Below are positions 9,349 through 17,798 of a DNA stretch of 33,199 nt, in pieces. The notes under the pieces are model-generated. The model did no database searches, was not told the DNA's origin, and saw only the letters and a list, made by a program, of their open reading frames with translations. The DNA is taken from NCBI GenBank assembly GCA_029246125.1, contig JAQWNZ010000001.1, positions 1 to 33,199 on the forward strand, written 5' to 3'. A program made the position numbers and the translations under genes. The number at the start of each line of letters is the position of its first letter. Within the stretch, counting starts at the first letter, position 1. This DNA comes from Flavobacteriaceae bacterium (GTDB lineage Bacteria > Bacteroidota > Bacteroidia > Flavobacteriales > Flavobacteriaceae).

Positions 9349-10029
9349 ATGTCATCAATTACAACTTTAACTTTTTTTACTTTTAAAAAAAACAAGTTCT
9401 GGGCATTTAAGCAAATGGGATTTGTTGGGTTTCAATTAAAAAATGTTCCCGGACTTCAATTTTTTAAATTTCTTGGAACTGGTGGGGGTAGTGGTTTCAG
9501 TTTGATGCCTGATTTTTCTACTTATGCCTTTTTAGGTGTATGGAATGATATATTTGATTATCAAAAGTGTATTGCTGAAAACCCTTTTCTTAATAAATAC
9601 AAACAAAAATCATACTCTCAACGAGAATTGATTCTAAAAGCAGTAAAAAGTCATGGAAAATGGAGCGGAGAAAATCCATTTAAATCTCAGGTTAACAATC
9701 AAAATTCTTCACTTTATCAAAAACTCAATGTTGTTGTAATTACAAGGGCAACTCTAAGATGGAACCGACTATTTTCCTTTTGGAGATCAGTACCGGCTGC
9801 CAGTAAAGCAATAAAAAAAGCTAACGGTGTTATCTATTATAAAGGAATTGGAGAGTGGCCATTAATTCAGCAAGCAACTGTAAGTATTTGGGACAATTCT
9901 GAAGCGATAAATACTTTTGCTTACAAAGGGAAACAGCATGCTGAAATTGTAAAAAAAACAAAAGAAAAAAAATGGTACAGTGAGGATCTTTTTTCTAGAT
10001 TTTATTTGCTTTCAGATAAAAATATATAG
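9349..10029 (+). CDS. Spheroidene monooxygenase (CrtA)-like protein
   Basis: Similarity by eye to the CrtA family (FWAFKQMGFVGFQLKNVPGLQFFKFLGTGGGSGFSLMPDFSTYAFLGVWND; TRATLRWNRLFSFWRSVPAAS) and linkage to carotenoid genes. Confidence 0.75.
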   Translation: MSSITTLTFFTFKKNKFWAFKQMGFVGFQLKNVPGLQFFKFLGTGGGSGFSLMPDFSTYAFLGVWNDIFDYQKCIAENPFLNKYKQKSYSQRELILKAVKSHGKWSGENPFKSQVNNQNSSLYQKLNVVVITRATLRWNRLFSFWRSVPAASKAIKKANGVIYYKGIGEWPLIQQATVSIWDNSEAINTFAYKGKQHAEIVKKTKEKKWYSEDLFSRFYLLSDKNI

Positions 10030-10128
10030 TCTAATATTAAAATGGTGTCCTCCATTACTCTCAACAAGAAAGCTTTACAACCACCCTTTAAATAACAAAA
10101 ATTATTTTTAACAATAGTATCAACTACT

Positions 10129-10159
10129 TTTGTATTAACAATAGGTATTAATACTTTTG
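10129..10159 (+). promoter_or_regulatory. Consensus Bacteroidota promoter, TTTG-N19-TACTTTTG, upstream of the crtD-like gene
   Basis: TTTG at 10129-10132, 19-nt spacer, TACTTTTG (exact TAnnTTTG) at 10152-10159; the ATG of the disrupted gene is at 10175. Confidence 0.65.
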
Positions 10160-10174
10160 CAAAAAATGTATAAA

Positions 10175-11643
10175 ATGAAAAAGGCAATAGTTATAGGATC
10201 TGAATAGCTGGAATCGCATCAAGTATTAGATTAGCCGTAAAAGGATATAAGGTTGAAGTTTTTGAAGCGAATTCTTACTTTGGAGGCAAACTATCTTCCT
10301 TTAAACTCGGAGAATATCGTTTTGATGCAGGCCCACAACTGTTCACCATGCCCCATTTAGTAACTCAACTTTTTGAAATTGCAGAATTAGATCCAAAATC
10401 ATATTTTGATTACAAAAAAAAAGATGTTAGTTGCCATTATTTCTGGTCAGATAAAAAAAAAATTCGTGCTTATGCAGATCGGAAGTTATTTTTAGAAGAA
10501 ATTAATAATGTTTTTAACGAACCTGCAAAAAAAGTAGAAGAATATTTAAATAGGGCCAAAAATAAATATGATTTGTCCCATTCTTTATTTTTAGAGAACT
10601 CTCTACATAAATTAAAAACCTATCTTTCTTATGATACATTAAATGCCTTAATAAAACTAAATTCTTTTGACCTGTTTAAAACTTTACATAAAGTTAATGA
10701 AGAAACTTTTTCCTCTTCACAGTTGATTCAGCTTTTTGATAGATTTGCCACATATAATGGTTCGGATCCCTACCAGACATCCGGTATAATGACTTTAATC
10801 CAGCATTTGGAGGGACACTACGGAACTTTTGTGCCTACAAAAGGAATGGTCTCTATTTCAAAGGCACTTCACGATCTAGCTACATCTATTGGAGTAAAAT
10901 TTCATTTCAATTCTTTAGTTAAAGAAATTAAATTAGATCAAAATAAAGCTAAAGGTGTAATTGTCAACTCAGAATACCATCAAGCAGATATAGTGATTTC
11001 CAATATGGATATTTATCCAACATATAAAAAATTATTAAAGAACATAAAAGCACCTAGTAAAAATCTCAATCAAGAGCGTTCAAGTTCAGCAATTATTTTT
11101 TATTGGGGAATTGAAAAATCTTTTTCAGAATTAGAACTTCATAACGTATTCTTTTCTGACGATTATCAAAATGAATTTAATGCGATTTTTAAAAATCAAA
11201 CGATTTGCGATGACCCAACAATCTATTTAAATATTACTTCTAAAGATATTCCAAAAGATGCTCCAAAGGGTTGTGAAAATTGGTTCATTTTAATTAATTC
11301 TCCTGCTGATTATGGACAAGATTGGGATGGAATAGTAAAGAAATTAAGAGAACAAGTAATTTCAAAATTATCAAAACAACTAGATATACCGATTGCACCT
11401 TTAATTAAACACGAGAAGGTACTAACTCCTCCCCTTATTCAGGATGGGACTCAATCACACATGGGTGCCTTATATGGAGCATCAAGTAATAAATCTTCAG
11501 CTGCCTTTTTAAGACATCCAAATTTTTCAAGAAGAATTAAAAACTTATATTTTTGTGGAGGGAGCGTTCATCCTGGAGGAGGAATTCCATTATGTCTGCT
11601 TTCAGCTAAAATTGTAGATGAACTAATACCGAATGCGAGTTAA
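10175..11643 (+). pseudogene. CrtD/CrtI-family carotenoid desaturase, frameshifted near the N-terminus
   Basis: ATG at 10175 reads MKKAIVIGSE* (TAG at 10205). From 10204 the next frame reads IAGIASSIRLAVKGYKVEVFEANSYFGGKLSSFKLGEYRFDAGPQLFTMPHLV... and continues into the track ORF (10348-11643). Adding one G in TCTGAATAG restores GSGIAGIASSIRLA. C-terminus NLYFCGGSVHPGGGIPLCLLSAKIV is typical of the family. Confidence 0.85.
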
Positions 11644-12296
11644 TGAACCATCAAAAGATTCTTACGAAATTAAACGTATCTATTTTTTTGATTTGGCTCT
11701 TTCACGTATCAGGTATAATTGGAATTATCTACACAGATGCATCATGGTTTATTGGTGCTACTCCTATTAACTTACTTCTGAGTTTTTTCTTGCTTTTGAT
11801 AAACACTAAGCTTAATAAAAATGCTTTTTTTATGATTTTGACCTGTTTTACAGTTGGAATGTTAGCTGAAATATTAGGGGTCTATTATGGGACCATTTTT
11901 GGACACTATAATTATGGTTCTGTCCTAGGATTCAAATTTATGGATGTTCCTTTATTAATTGGAATCAATTGGTGTATTTTGATTTTTATAACTGGAAGTA
12001 TTGCTCAGTTTTTTACCAATTCTTTTTGGTATAAAATTATTTTAGGGGTTGGACTTATGTTAACTTTAGATTTAGTTATAGAGCCTATCGCTCCAATTTT
12101 GGATTATTGGACCTTTGACGAGGGGGTAGCATCTTTACACAATTATATTGGTTGGGCACTAGTAGCTCTACCGCTTCAGATAGCCTTTCATATATGTAAG
12201 ATTCAGATCGAAGGAGCCTACCCCCTAAACCTTTATATTCTTCAGTTCTTATTCTTTACCATACTTTTGATTAAAATTAATTCAATAGGAATTTAA
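11643..12296 (+). CDS. CruF-like carotenoid 1',2'-hydratase / carotenoid biosynthesis protein
   Basis: Polytopic membrane protein with GMLAEILGVYYGTIFGHYNYG, VPLLIGINW, DLVIEPIAPILDYWTF motifs; TAATG overlap with the desaturase stop. Confidence 0.8.
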   Translation: MNHQKILTKLNVSIFLIWLFHVSGIIGIIYTDASWFIGATPINLLLSFFLLLINTKLNKNAFFMILTCFTVGMLAEILGVYYGTIFGHYNYGSVLGFKFMDVPLLIGINWCILIFITGSIAQFFTNSFWYKIILGVGLMLTLDLVIEPIAPILDYWTFDEGVASLHNYIGWALVALPLQIAFHICKIQIEGAYPLNLYILQFLFFTILLIKINSIGI

Positions 12297-12824
12297 ATGA
12301 ATCATATGCTTAATAGAATTTTTTTCGTTTTAATACTAGTAACAGTTTTTTCATCATGTAATAATGATAAAAAAAAAGGCAAAACAGCATCAGACAAAAA
12401 TGAAATCTTATTGGATTCGTTAAGCTCTCCAAACCTTGAATTGACGGATTATCCTAAAGAATTTATATCAGACTATCAGCTCGAGGATTGGGAAGGATTT
12501 GAAAAACTCCATCAATCAATGGAACGACTAAAGGAATTAAATTTCGACGGAATACAAGTTGATCTAATTGCTCTTTCCTCTCATATAAAAAAATTAAGAT
12601 CAGGGCCTTTGCCAAGGGAATTAGAAATTCCACAAATTAAAAGTCGTTTAAAAGTTGTAGAGATGCAAGTTCAAAAAGCAAGATACTTCACTCAGCATTA
12701 TAAAGCTGATTCATTAATTCCATCCTTAAGTTTATTATATCAATATTATAATGGATTTATTTTAAGAATGGTTGCCCTCCAAAGTGAAAATCAAGAGTTT
12801 GAATCTAAAGGAGATAGAGAGTAA
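12297..12824 (+). CDS. Putative lipoprotein of unknown function
   Basis: Signal peptide with lipobox-like end MLNRIFFVLILVTVFSSC-NND; starts directly after the cruF stop codon. Confidence 0.75.
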   Translation: MNHMLNRIFFVLILVTVFSSCNNDKKKGKTASDKNEILLDSLSSPNLELTDYPKEFISDYQLEDWEGFEKLHQSMERLKELNFDGIQVDLIALSSHIKKLRSGPLPRELEIPQIKSRLKVVEMQVQKARYFTQHYKADSLIPSLSLLYQYYNGFILRMVALQSENQEFESKGDRE

Positions 12825-12827
12825 ATA

Positions 12828-13301
12828 TTAAAAAGAATTAATTCTTTTTTCTGTAAAGCTAGAAATCCATTCTTCGTTTTGCGAAACAGAGACTTCAAGT
12901 CGCTCTATATGCTTATCAAAATCCAAGTTGCTTTTTTCAAATTTTTTTAAGTTCGAGTATATTTTTAATAAAGCCTGATCAGCATGAAGACATTTTTCTA
13001 TAGCTGTAGATTTTAGAGTATCAATTGTAGATATTAACAATTGGTCAAAGTTAAATTGACTTATAATTATATCGTCTGAAGACATTCCTAATCTTTGTAA
13101 TTCACCTAAAACGTCCTGAAAAAATCGATTTCTAATTAACGCTTGTTTATTAAAAAAGCGTTTTTTTTCAGAGCTTAATGCATGTTCCGAAGCCTTAAAA
13201 TACTCTAGTTTTGAGTTTTTTAAATGAGTTAGAATTTTTTCTAGAATACCAATATATTTATTTTGCTTTGACATAGATTTCGTAACTAAACCAAAATACA
13301 T
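12828..13301 (-). CDS. Hypothetical helical protein (possibly PA2169/DUF2383-like four-helix bundle)
   Basis: 157 aa, helix-rich; pattern KYIGILEKILTHLKNSKLEYFKASEHA...KRFFNKQALIRNRFFQDVLGELQRLG. True start may be the internal MSKQNKYIG. Confidence 0.6.
   Translation of the reverse strand: MYFGLVTKSMSKQNKYIGILEKILTHLKNSKLEYFKASEHALSSEKKRFFNKQALIRNRFFQDVLGELQRLGMSSDDIIISQFNFDQLLISTIDTLKSTAIEKCLHADQALLKIYSNLKKFEKSNLDFDKHIERLEVSVSQNEEWISSFTEKRINSF
12830..12849. terminator. Perfect 20-bp palindrome AAAAAGAATTAATTCTTTTT between convergent genes; possible bidirectional terminator
   Basis: Exact inverted repeat with flanking A/T tracts, between the stop of the + lipoprotein gene and the 3' end of the - gene (overlaps its last codons). 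Confidence 0.4.
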
Positions 13302-13334
13302 ATTTCAATTACAGATAGATAGGAATGATAAAAT

Positions 13335-14129
13335 TTATATTAACAAATTATCAACTTGGTAATTAAAGCCTGTTAGGGTTTTAATTTTTTTGGCGTCAAT
13401 CAATCGAATTATAGTAGGATCATTTTCAGCAAATTTGGGTAATGAAAGTGAGTATTTTTCTGCCATTTTAAGGTAGTAATCTTTTCTTTTAGGATGGTGA
13501 GGACTTACTAGATTATAAACCCCTTCAGCTTGGCTACAGGACAAGAGCTTGGTAATACCATTAACAGCATCAATATGGTGAATGAAATTGATTACTCCTT
13601 CCGGATTAGTAATTATTTTTTTATTCAAATAAAAAATTGGATTTCTATCTTCACCAACAAGACCTCCTAACCTTATAATTATACTAGGATTAGATGATTT
13701 TTGAATCATTTTTTCAGATATCACAAGGTTACTTGAAGAATCTGTATCGGGAAATAAAATACTTTGTTCATTGAATTTACCATTTCTTTTGCCGTATACT
13801 GATGTACTACTTAAAAATATAATTTTTAAGTTGCTTTTTAATTTTAAGAAGTTGATCAAATAGTTTATTTTTTTACTGAAATTACTGATTGAATCTCTTT
13901 TTGGAGGTATAGAAATTAAAAGCTGATCCAGATTTTCAAAAAATTCTAAATTACCCTTTATGGAATTTTCTGTTAAGATGATTCGGTAACTTTCTATGCC
14001 TTGTTTACCCAGCGATATAACACCTTCAGTTGATGTTTTAGAAACTTTTACATTCCACTTCTGTGAATTAAGTTTAACAGCCAATTTTGTTCCTAGCCAA
14101 CCGCATCCCAAAATTCCTAACGTTCTCAA
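13335..14129 (-). CDS. NAD(P)-dependent epimerase / SDR-family protein (YeeZ-like)
   Basis: N-terminal LGILGCGWLGTKLAVKL Rossmann motif; IIFLSSTSVYGKRNGKFNE (S/Y region); VYNLVSPHHPKRKDYYLKMAE. Confidence 0.8.
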   Translation of the reverse strand: MRTLGILGCGWLGTKLAVKLNSQKWNVKVSKTSTEGVISLGKQGIESYRIILTENSIKGNLEFFENLDQLLISIPPKRDSISNFSKKINYLINFLKLKSNLKIIFLSSTSVYGKRNGKFNEQSILFPDTDSSSNLVISEKMIQKSSNPSIIIRLGGLVGEDRNPIFYLNKKIITNPEGVINFIHHIDAVNGITKLLSCSQAEGVYNLVSPHHPKRKDYYLKMAEKYSLSLPKFAENDPTIIRLIDAKKIKTLTGFNYQVDNLLI

Positions 14130-14246
14130 ATTTTAATTTTTGACAATATTACACATAATATTTTCTTTTTCAGAATCACTTTACAATGGCTGTTTTTAAA
14201 AATCAATAAAAAAATGTATATTTAAATGACTTAAAATTTAACAGTT

Positions 14247-14714
14247 GTGCCTATAAAAAGTTTTCAGGGAGAAAGAGCCAGAAAGGTTAGGGTAAAACCT
14301 ATTAAATTGACCGTTTCAGATATTATGACAAGTCAATTGGTTATTTTTTCACCCGAGCAGTCAATTCATGAGGTAATGAGAGCGTTTATAAAACATAGAA
14401 TTTCTGGTGGGCCAGTAGTTGATGAATCGGGAAAATTAGTAGGTGTTATTTCAGAAGCAGACTGCATGAAAGAAATTTCAGATAGTCGTTATTTTAATCT
14501 TCCTATCTTAGATAAGTCAGTAGCTCATTTTATGACAAAAAAAGTTGATACCATTGATGCTAACACAAGTGTTTTTGATGCAGCAGCATTATTTTCAAAA
14601 AGTAGTAGGAGGCGTTATCCGGTGATTGAAAATAATCGTCTTGTGGGCCAAGTTAGTCGTAAAGACATTGTGATTTCAGCACTTGAAATGAAAAGCCAAA
14701 CATGGCGTTACTAA
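14247..14714 (+). CDS. CBS domain-containing protein (tandem CBS)
   Basis: VSDIMTSQLVIFSPEQSIHEVMRAFIKHRISGGPVVDESGKLVGVISEADCMKE plus second repeat VAHFMTKKVDTIDANTSVFDAAALFSKSSRRRYPVIENNRLVGQVSRKDIV. GTG start; an upstream in-frame ATG (14226) is followed by a stop. Confidence 0.9.
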   Translation: MPIKSFQGERARKVRVKPIKLTVSDIMTSQLVIFSPEQSIHEVMRAFIKHRISGGPVVDESGKLVGVISEADCMKEISDSRYFNLPILDKSVAHFMTKKVDTIDANTSVFDAAALFSKSSRRRYPVIENNRLVGQVSRKDIVISALEMKSQTWRY

Positions 14715-15550
14715 AAGTATAATTTAGCAGCTTCGCGATAAGTATTAGCGTGTGCCTCAATAATGATATTGATATCTTTAGAATAGCCTCCCCCCATACT
14801 GCATTGAACAGGAATTCCCTTATTGTAAAGTACTTCAAATACTATTTGATCTCGTTTACGACATCCTTCAATACTTAAGTCTAAACGACCTAACTTATCC
14901 GTACCCAGAACATCCACACCACTTAGATAAAACACAAAATCGGGGTGAGTTTGATCAATTAAGTCTGGAATTAAAGTCTTAATTTTTTTTAAATAAATTT
15001 CATCCTTTGTTTTGTCTTCCATAGCAATATCAAGATCGCTTTCTTCTTTTCTAAATGGGTAATTTTTAGCACCGTGAACAGAACAAGTAAAAACAAAAGT
15101 ATTGTTTTTAAAAATCTCAGCAGTTCCATTACCTTGGTGAACGTCTAAGTCCAAAATTAAAATTTGATTCACTTTTTTTTGATCTATAAGAGATTGAGCT
15201 GCAATGGCTTGATCATTTAATAAACAAAAAGCTTCCCCATGTGATCGATAGGCGTGATGAGTTCCACCAGCTATATTCATAGCAATACCAGATATAAGTG
15301 CTTTCTCTGCACCTTTGACAGTTCCGCCTGCAATAGTCAACTCCCTTTTTACTAATTCTTTGCTTAAAGGGAATCCTATTTTTCGCACATCATTTTTTGT
15401 CAATTCTAAGCCTAAAAGCCGACTGACATAATCTCTATTATGCACACGATTTACCTTTTCTAATGAGACAGGATAAGGTTCAAAAAAATCTTCTTTTTTA
15501 CAAGTCCCTTCTAAGATAAGTTGTTGGGGAAGCAGCTCATATTTTTCCAT
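14711..15550 (-). CDS. Histone deacetylase family (AcuC/HDAC-like) protein; true N-terminus probably upstream
   Basis: NIAGGTHHAYRSHGEAFCLLND, ILDLDVHQGNGTAEIF, FTCSVHGAKNYPF, YLSGVDVLGTDKLGRLDLS. In-frame sequence upstream of the ATG encodes IAYHPIYRLPLPENHRFP, typical of the family N-terminus. Confidence 0.9.
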   Translation of the reverse strand: MEKYELLPQQLILEGTCKKEDFFEPYPVSLEKVNRVHNRDYVSRLLGLELTKNDVRKIGFPLSKELVKRELTIAGGTVKGAEKALISGIAMNIAGGTHHAYRSHGEAFCLLNDQAIAAQSLIDQKKVNQILILDLDVHQGNGTAEIFKNNTFVFTCSVHGAKNYPFRKEESDLDIAMEDKTKDEIYLKKIKTLIPDLIDQTHPDFVFYLSGVDVLGTDKLGRLDLSIEGCRKRDQIVFEVLYNKGIPVQCSMGGGYSKDINIIIEAHANTYREAAKLYF

Positions 15551-15626
15551 TGGGAATCGATGGTTTTCTGGCAGCGGTAGCCGATAGATTGGATGATATG
15601 CTATTGGAACAGCACTGATAGGTCTA

Positions 15627-17681
15627 TTATTTTATTCGAGTTCCTGAGGGTATGGTTTTATCTTCTGGTCCAATGAACACAAAATTACCTTTACTATTTT
15701 CTCCTAAAAGGATCATTCCTTGGCTTTCAATACCTTTTAGTTTCCTCGGGTTTAAATTGATAAGTAAGCTTACTTTTTTTCCGATTAATTCTTCTTCATC
15801 AAAATCTCTTGCAATCCCCGAAACAACTGTTCGCTCCTCTCCATCCAAGCGAACAGTTAGTTTCATTAGTTTCTTTGTTTTCTCTACTTTTTTAGCTTGA
15901 ATTATCTCAGCAACTTGAATATCTAAAGTATCAAAATCTTTATATGAAGTTTTGGTTTTTAGAGGAGCCAATTTTTTTTCTTCTAAATAGTTATCAAGAG
16001 TAGACTTTTTAAGTTTTTCACGCTGAGTGTCCATTTGTAAATCGTCTATCAGCTGAAATAAAAGTGATGTTTTTCCCAAAAGGTGTTTAGGGTGAATTAA
16101 AGTTTTTTTTGTCTCAATAGCATCCCAACCAAGTGTCTTCTGATCTAGATTAAGCATGTTTTTAAGTTTTACTGAAGTAAAGGGCAGCACAGGTTCACAG
16201 AGAATGCTTAGACCAGATGAAATTTGAAGTGCTGTATTCATGATCGTTTTTACTCGTTCGGGGTCTGTTTTAATCAATTTCCAAGGTTCTGCATCTGCCA
16301 AATATTTATTTCCCAAACGCGCTAAGCTAATTATTTTTTGACTGGCTTCCCTAAAACGAAAGTTTTCAATGGCATCCCCAATTTTTTTTGGGAGATGAGC
16401 CATTTCTTCTAAAACATTTATGTCCTCTTTAAACCGTTTTCCTGATTCTGGTACTAAACCGTTATAATATTTATGGCTTAAAACCATTACTCTATTAATG
16501 AAATTTCCAAAAATAGCTACAAGCTCATTGTTGTTTCGAGCCTGAAATTCCTCCCAAGTAAAATCATTGTCTTTAGTTTCTGGGGCATTAGCTGACAACA
16601 CATAACGTAGAACATCTTGCTGATTTGGAAATTCTTCAAGGTATTCATGGAGCCAAACAGCCCAATTTTTCGAAGTTGAGATTTTCTGTCCTTCCAGATT
16701 TAAAAACTCATTTGCAGGAACATTTTCGGGAAGAATATATTGTTCGGAAGCTTTTAGCATCACTGGAAAAATTATACAGTGAAAAACAATGTTGTCTTTT
16801 CCTATAAAATGAACTAATTGCGTGTCTTCATCACACCAGTATGGCTTCCAATCTAATCCTTTTTCATTAGCCCATTCCTTGGTGGATGAGATGTAACCAA
16901 TTGGTGCATCAAACCAAACATAAAGGACTTTACCATCTGCTCCTTTAACAGGGACTTTAATACCCCAGTCTAGGTCACGAGTAACTGCACGTGATTTTAA
17001 TCCATTAGTTACCCATGATTTTACTTGTCCATAGACGTTGGGTTTCCAATCATTTTTGTGTTCTTCAAGTATCCATTTTTGTATAAAATCCTCGAATTTA
17101 TTTAGTGGAAGGTACCAATGCTTGGTCTTTTTAAGTATTGGTTTAGCACCACTTAAAGTAGACTTAGGACTTATCAATTCTGTTGGACTCAGGCTACTGC
17201 CACAATTTTCACATTGATCTCCATAGGCATTCAGGTTTTGACAAATAGGACAAGTCCCCGTCACAAATCGGTCTGCCAAAAACTGTTTTGCTTCAGGGTC
17301 AAACAATTGTTCTGAATTTTTTTCTTCAAAGATTTCTTTATCATAAAGAATTTTAAAAAATTCCTGAGCAGTTTTATGATGAATTTCACGAGATGTTCTA
17401 GAATAGTGGTCAAAAGCGATACCAAATGAATTAAATGAATTTCGAATTATTTGATCATAATAATCAATAATCTGTTTTGGTGTCTTACCTTCCTTTTTAG
17501 CCTTTAAGGCTATGGCAACACCATGCTCATCACTCCCACAGATAAATGCAACATCTTTTCCTTTAGCTCTTAAATAACGACAATATATGTCCGCGGGGAT
17601 GTATACACCAGCAAGATGACCAATATGTATTGGGCCATTGGTGTAGGGGAGTGCAGCTGTTACGGTGTAGCGTAATGGCAT
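15627..17681 (-). CDS. metG: Methionyl-tRNA synthetase with C-terminal tRNA-binding domain
   Basis: TAALPYTNGPIHIGHLAGVYIPADIYCRY (HIGH), CPICQNLNAYGDQCENCG zinc site, KISTSKNWAVW (KMSKS equivalent), C-terminal EMAP-like domain. Confidence 0.97.
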   Translation of the reverse strand: MPLRYTVTAALPYTNGPIHIGHLAGVYIPADIYCRYLRAKGKDVAFICGSDEHGVAIALKAKKEGKTPKQIIDYYDQIIRNSFNSFGIAFDHYSRTSREIHHKTAQEFFKILYDKEIFEEKNSEQLFDPEAKQFLADRFVTGTCPICQNLNAYGDQCENCGSSLSPTELISPKSTLSGAKPILKKTKHWYLPLNKFEDFIQKWILEEHKNDWKPNVYGQVKSWVTNGLKSRAVTRDLDWGIKVPVKGADGKVLYVWFDAPIGYISSTKEWANEKGLDWKPYWCDEDTQLVHFIGKDNIVFHCIIFPVMLKASEQYILPENVPANEFLNLEGQKISTSKNWAVWLHEYLEEFPNQQDVLRYVLSANAPETKDNDFTWEEFQARNNNELVAIFGNFINRVMVLSHKYYNGLVPESGKRFKEDINVLEEMAHLPKKIGDAIENFRFREASQKIISLARLGNKYLADAEPWKLIKTDPERVKTIMNTALQISSGLSILCEPVLPFTSVKLKNMLNLDQKTLGWDAIETKKTLIHPKHLLGKTSLLFQLIDDLQMDTQREKLKKSTLDNYLEEKKLAPLKTKTSYKDFDTLDIQVAEIIQAKKVEKTKKLMKLTVRLDGEERTVVSGIARDFDEEELIGKKVSLLINLNPRKLKGIESQGMILLGENSKGNFVFIGPEDKTIPSGTRIK

Positions 17682-17700
17682 GATTTGAATTAAATTTTAT

Positions 17701-17708
17701 CAAAAGTA
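17701..17708 (-). promoter_or_regulatory. Candidate -7 element TACTTTTG upstream of metG
   Basis: Exact TAnnTTTG on the minus strand about 20 nt before the metG start; no good TTTG -33 element seen. Confidence 0.35.
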
Positions 17709-17773
17709 CGTAAATATCACTTTTTTAAAGCTTAGGAATTATGTTTTAAATAAAACATTTTGTGTTAAATAAC

Positions 17774-17781
17774 TACTTTTG
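17774..17781 (+). promoter_or_regulatory. Candidate -7 element TACTTTTG upstream of the ACT-domain gene
   Basis: Exact TAnnTTTG, 17 nt before the ATG at 17799; no well-placed -33 element seen. Confidence 0.35.
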
Positions 17782-17798
17782 TTAAAATTACATTGTAA

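Noticed and set aside
10002-10187. 61-aa minus ORF between the crtA-like gene and the crtD-like gene
   Set aside because: Overlaps the crtA-like 3' end, the consensus + strand promoter and the crtD start; no homology features.
10196-10210. Programmed ribosomal frameshift as explanation for the crtD-like disruption
   Set aside because: No slippery heptamer (sequence is GGATCTGAATAGC). A -1 slip at GAA would re-pair on TGA, and no RF2-like or A/T-run site is present. Mutation or sequencing error is simpler.
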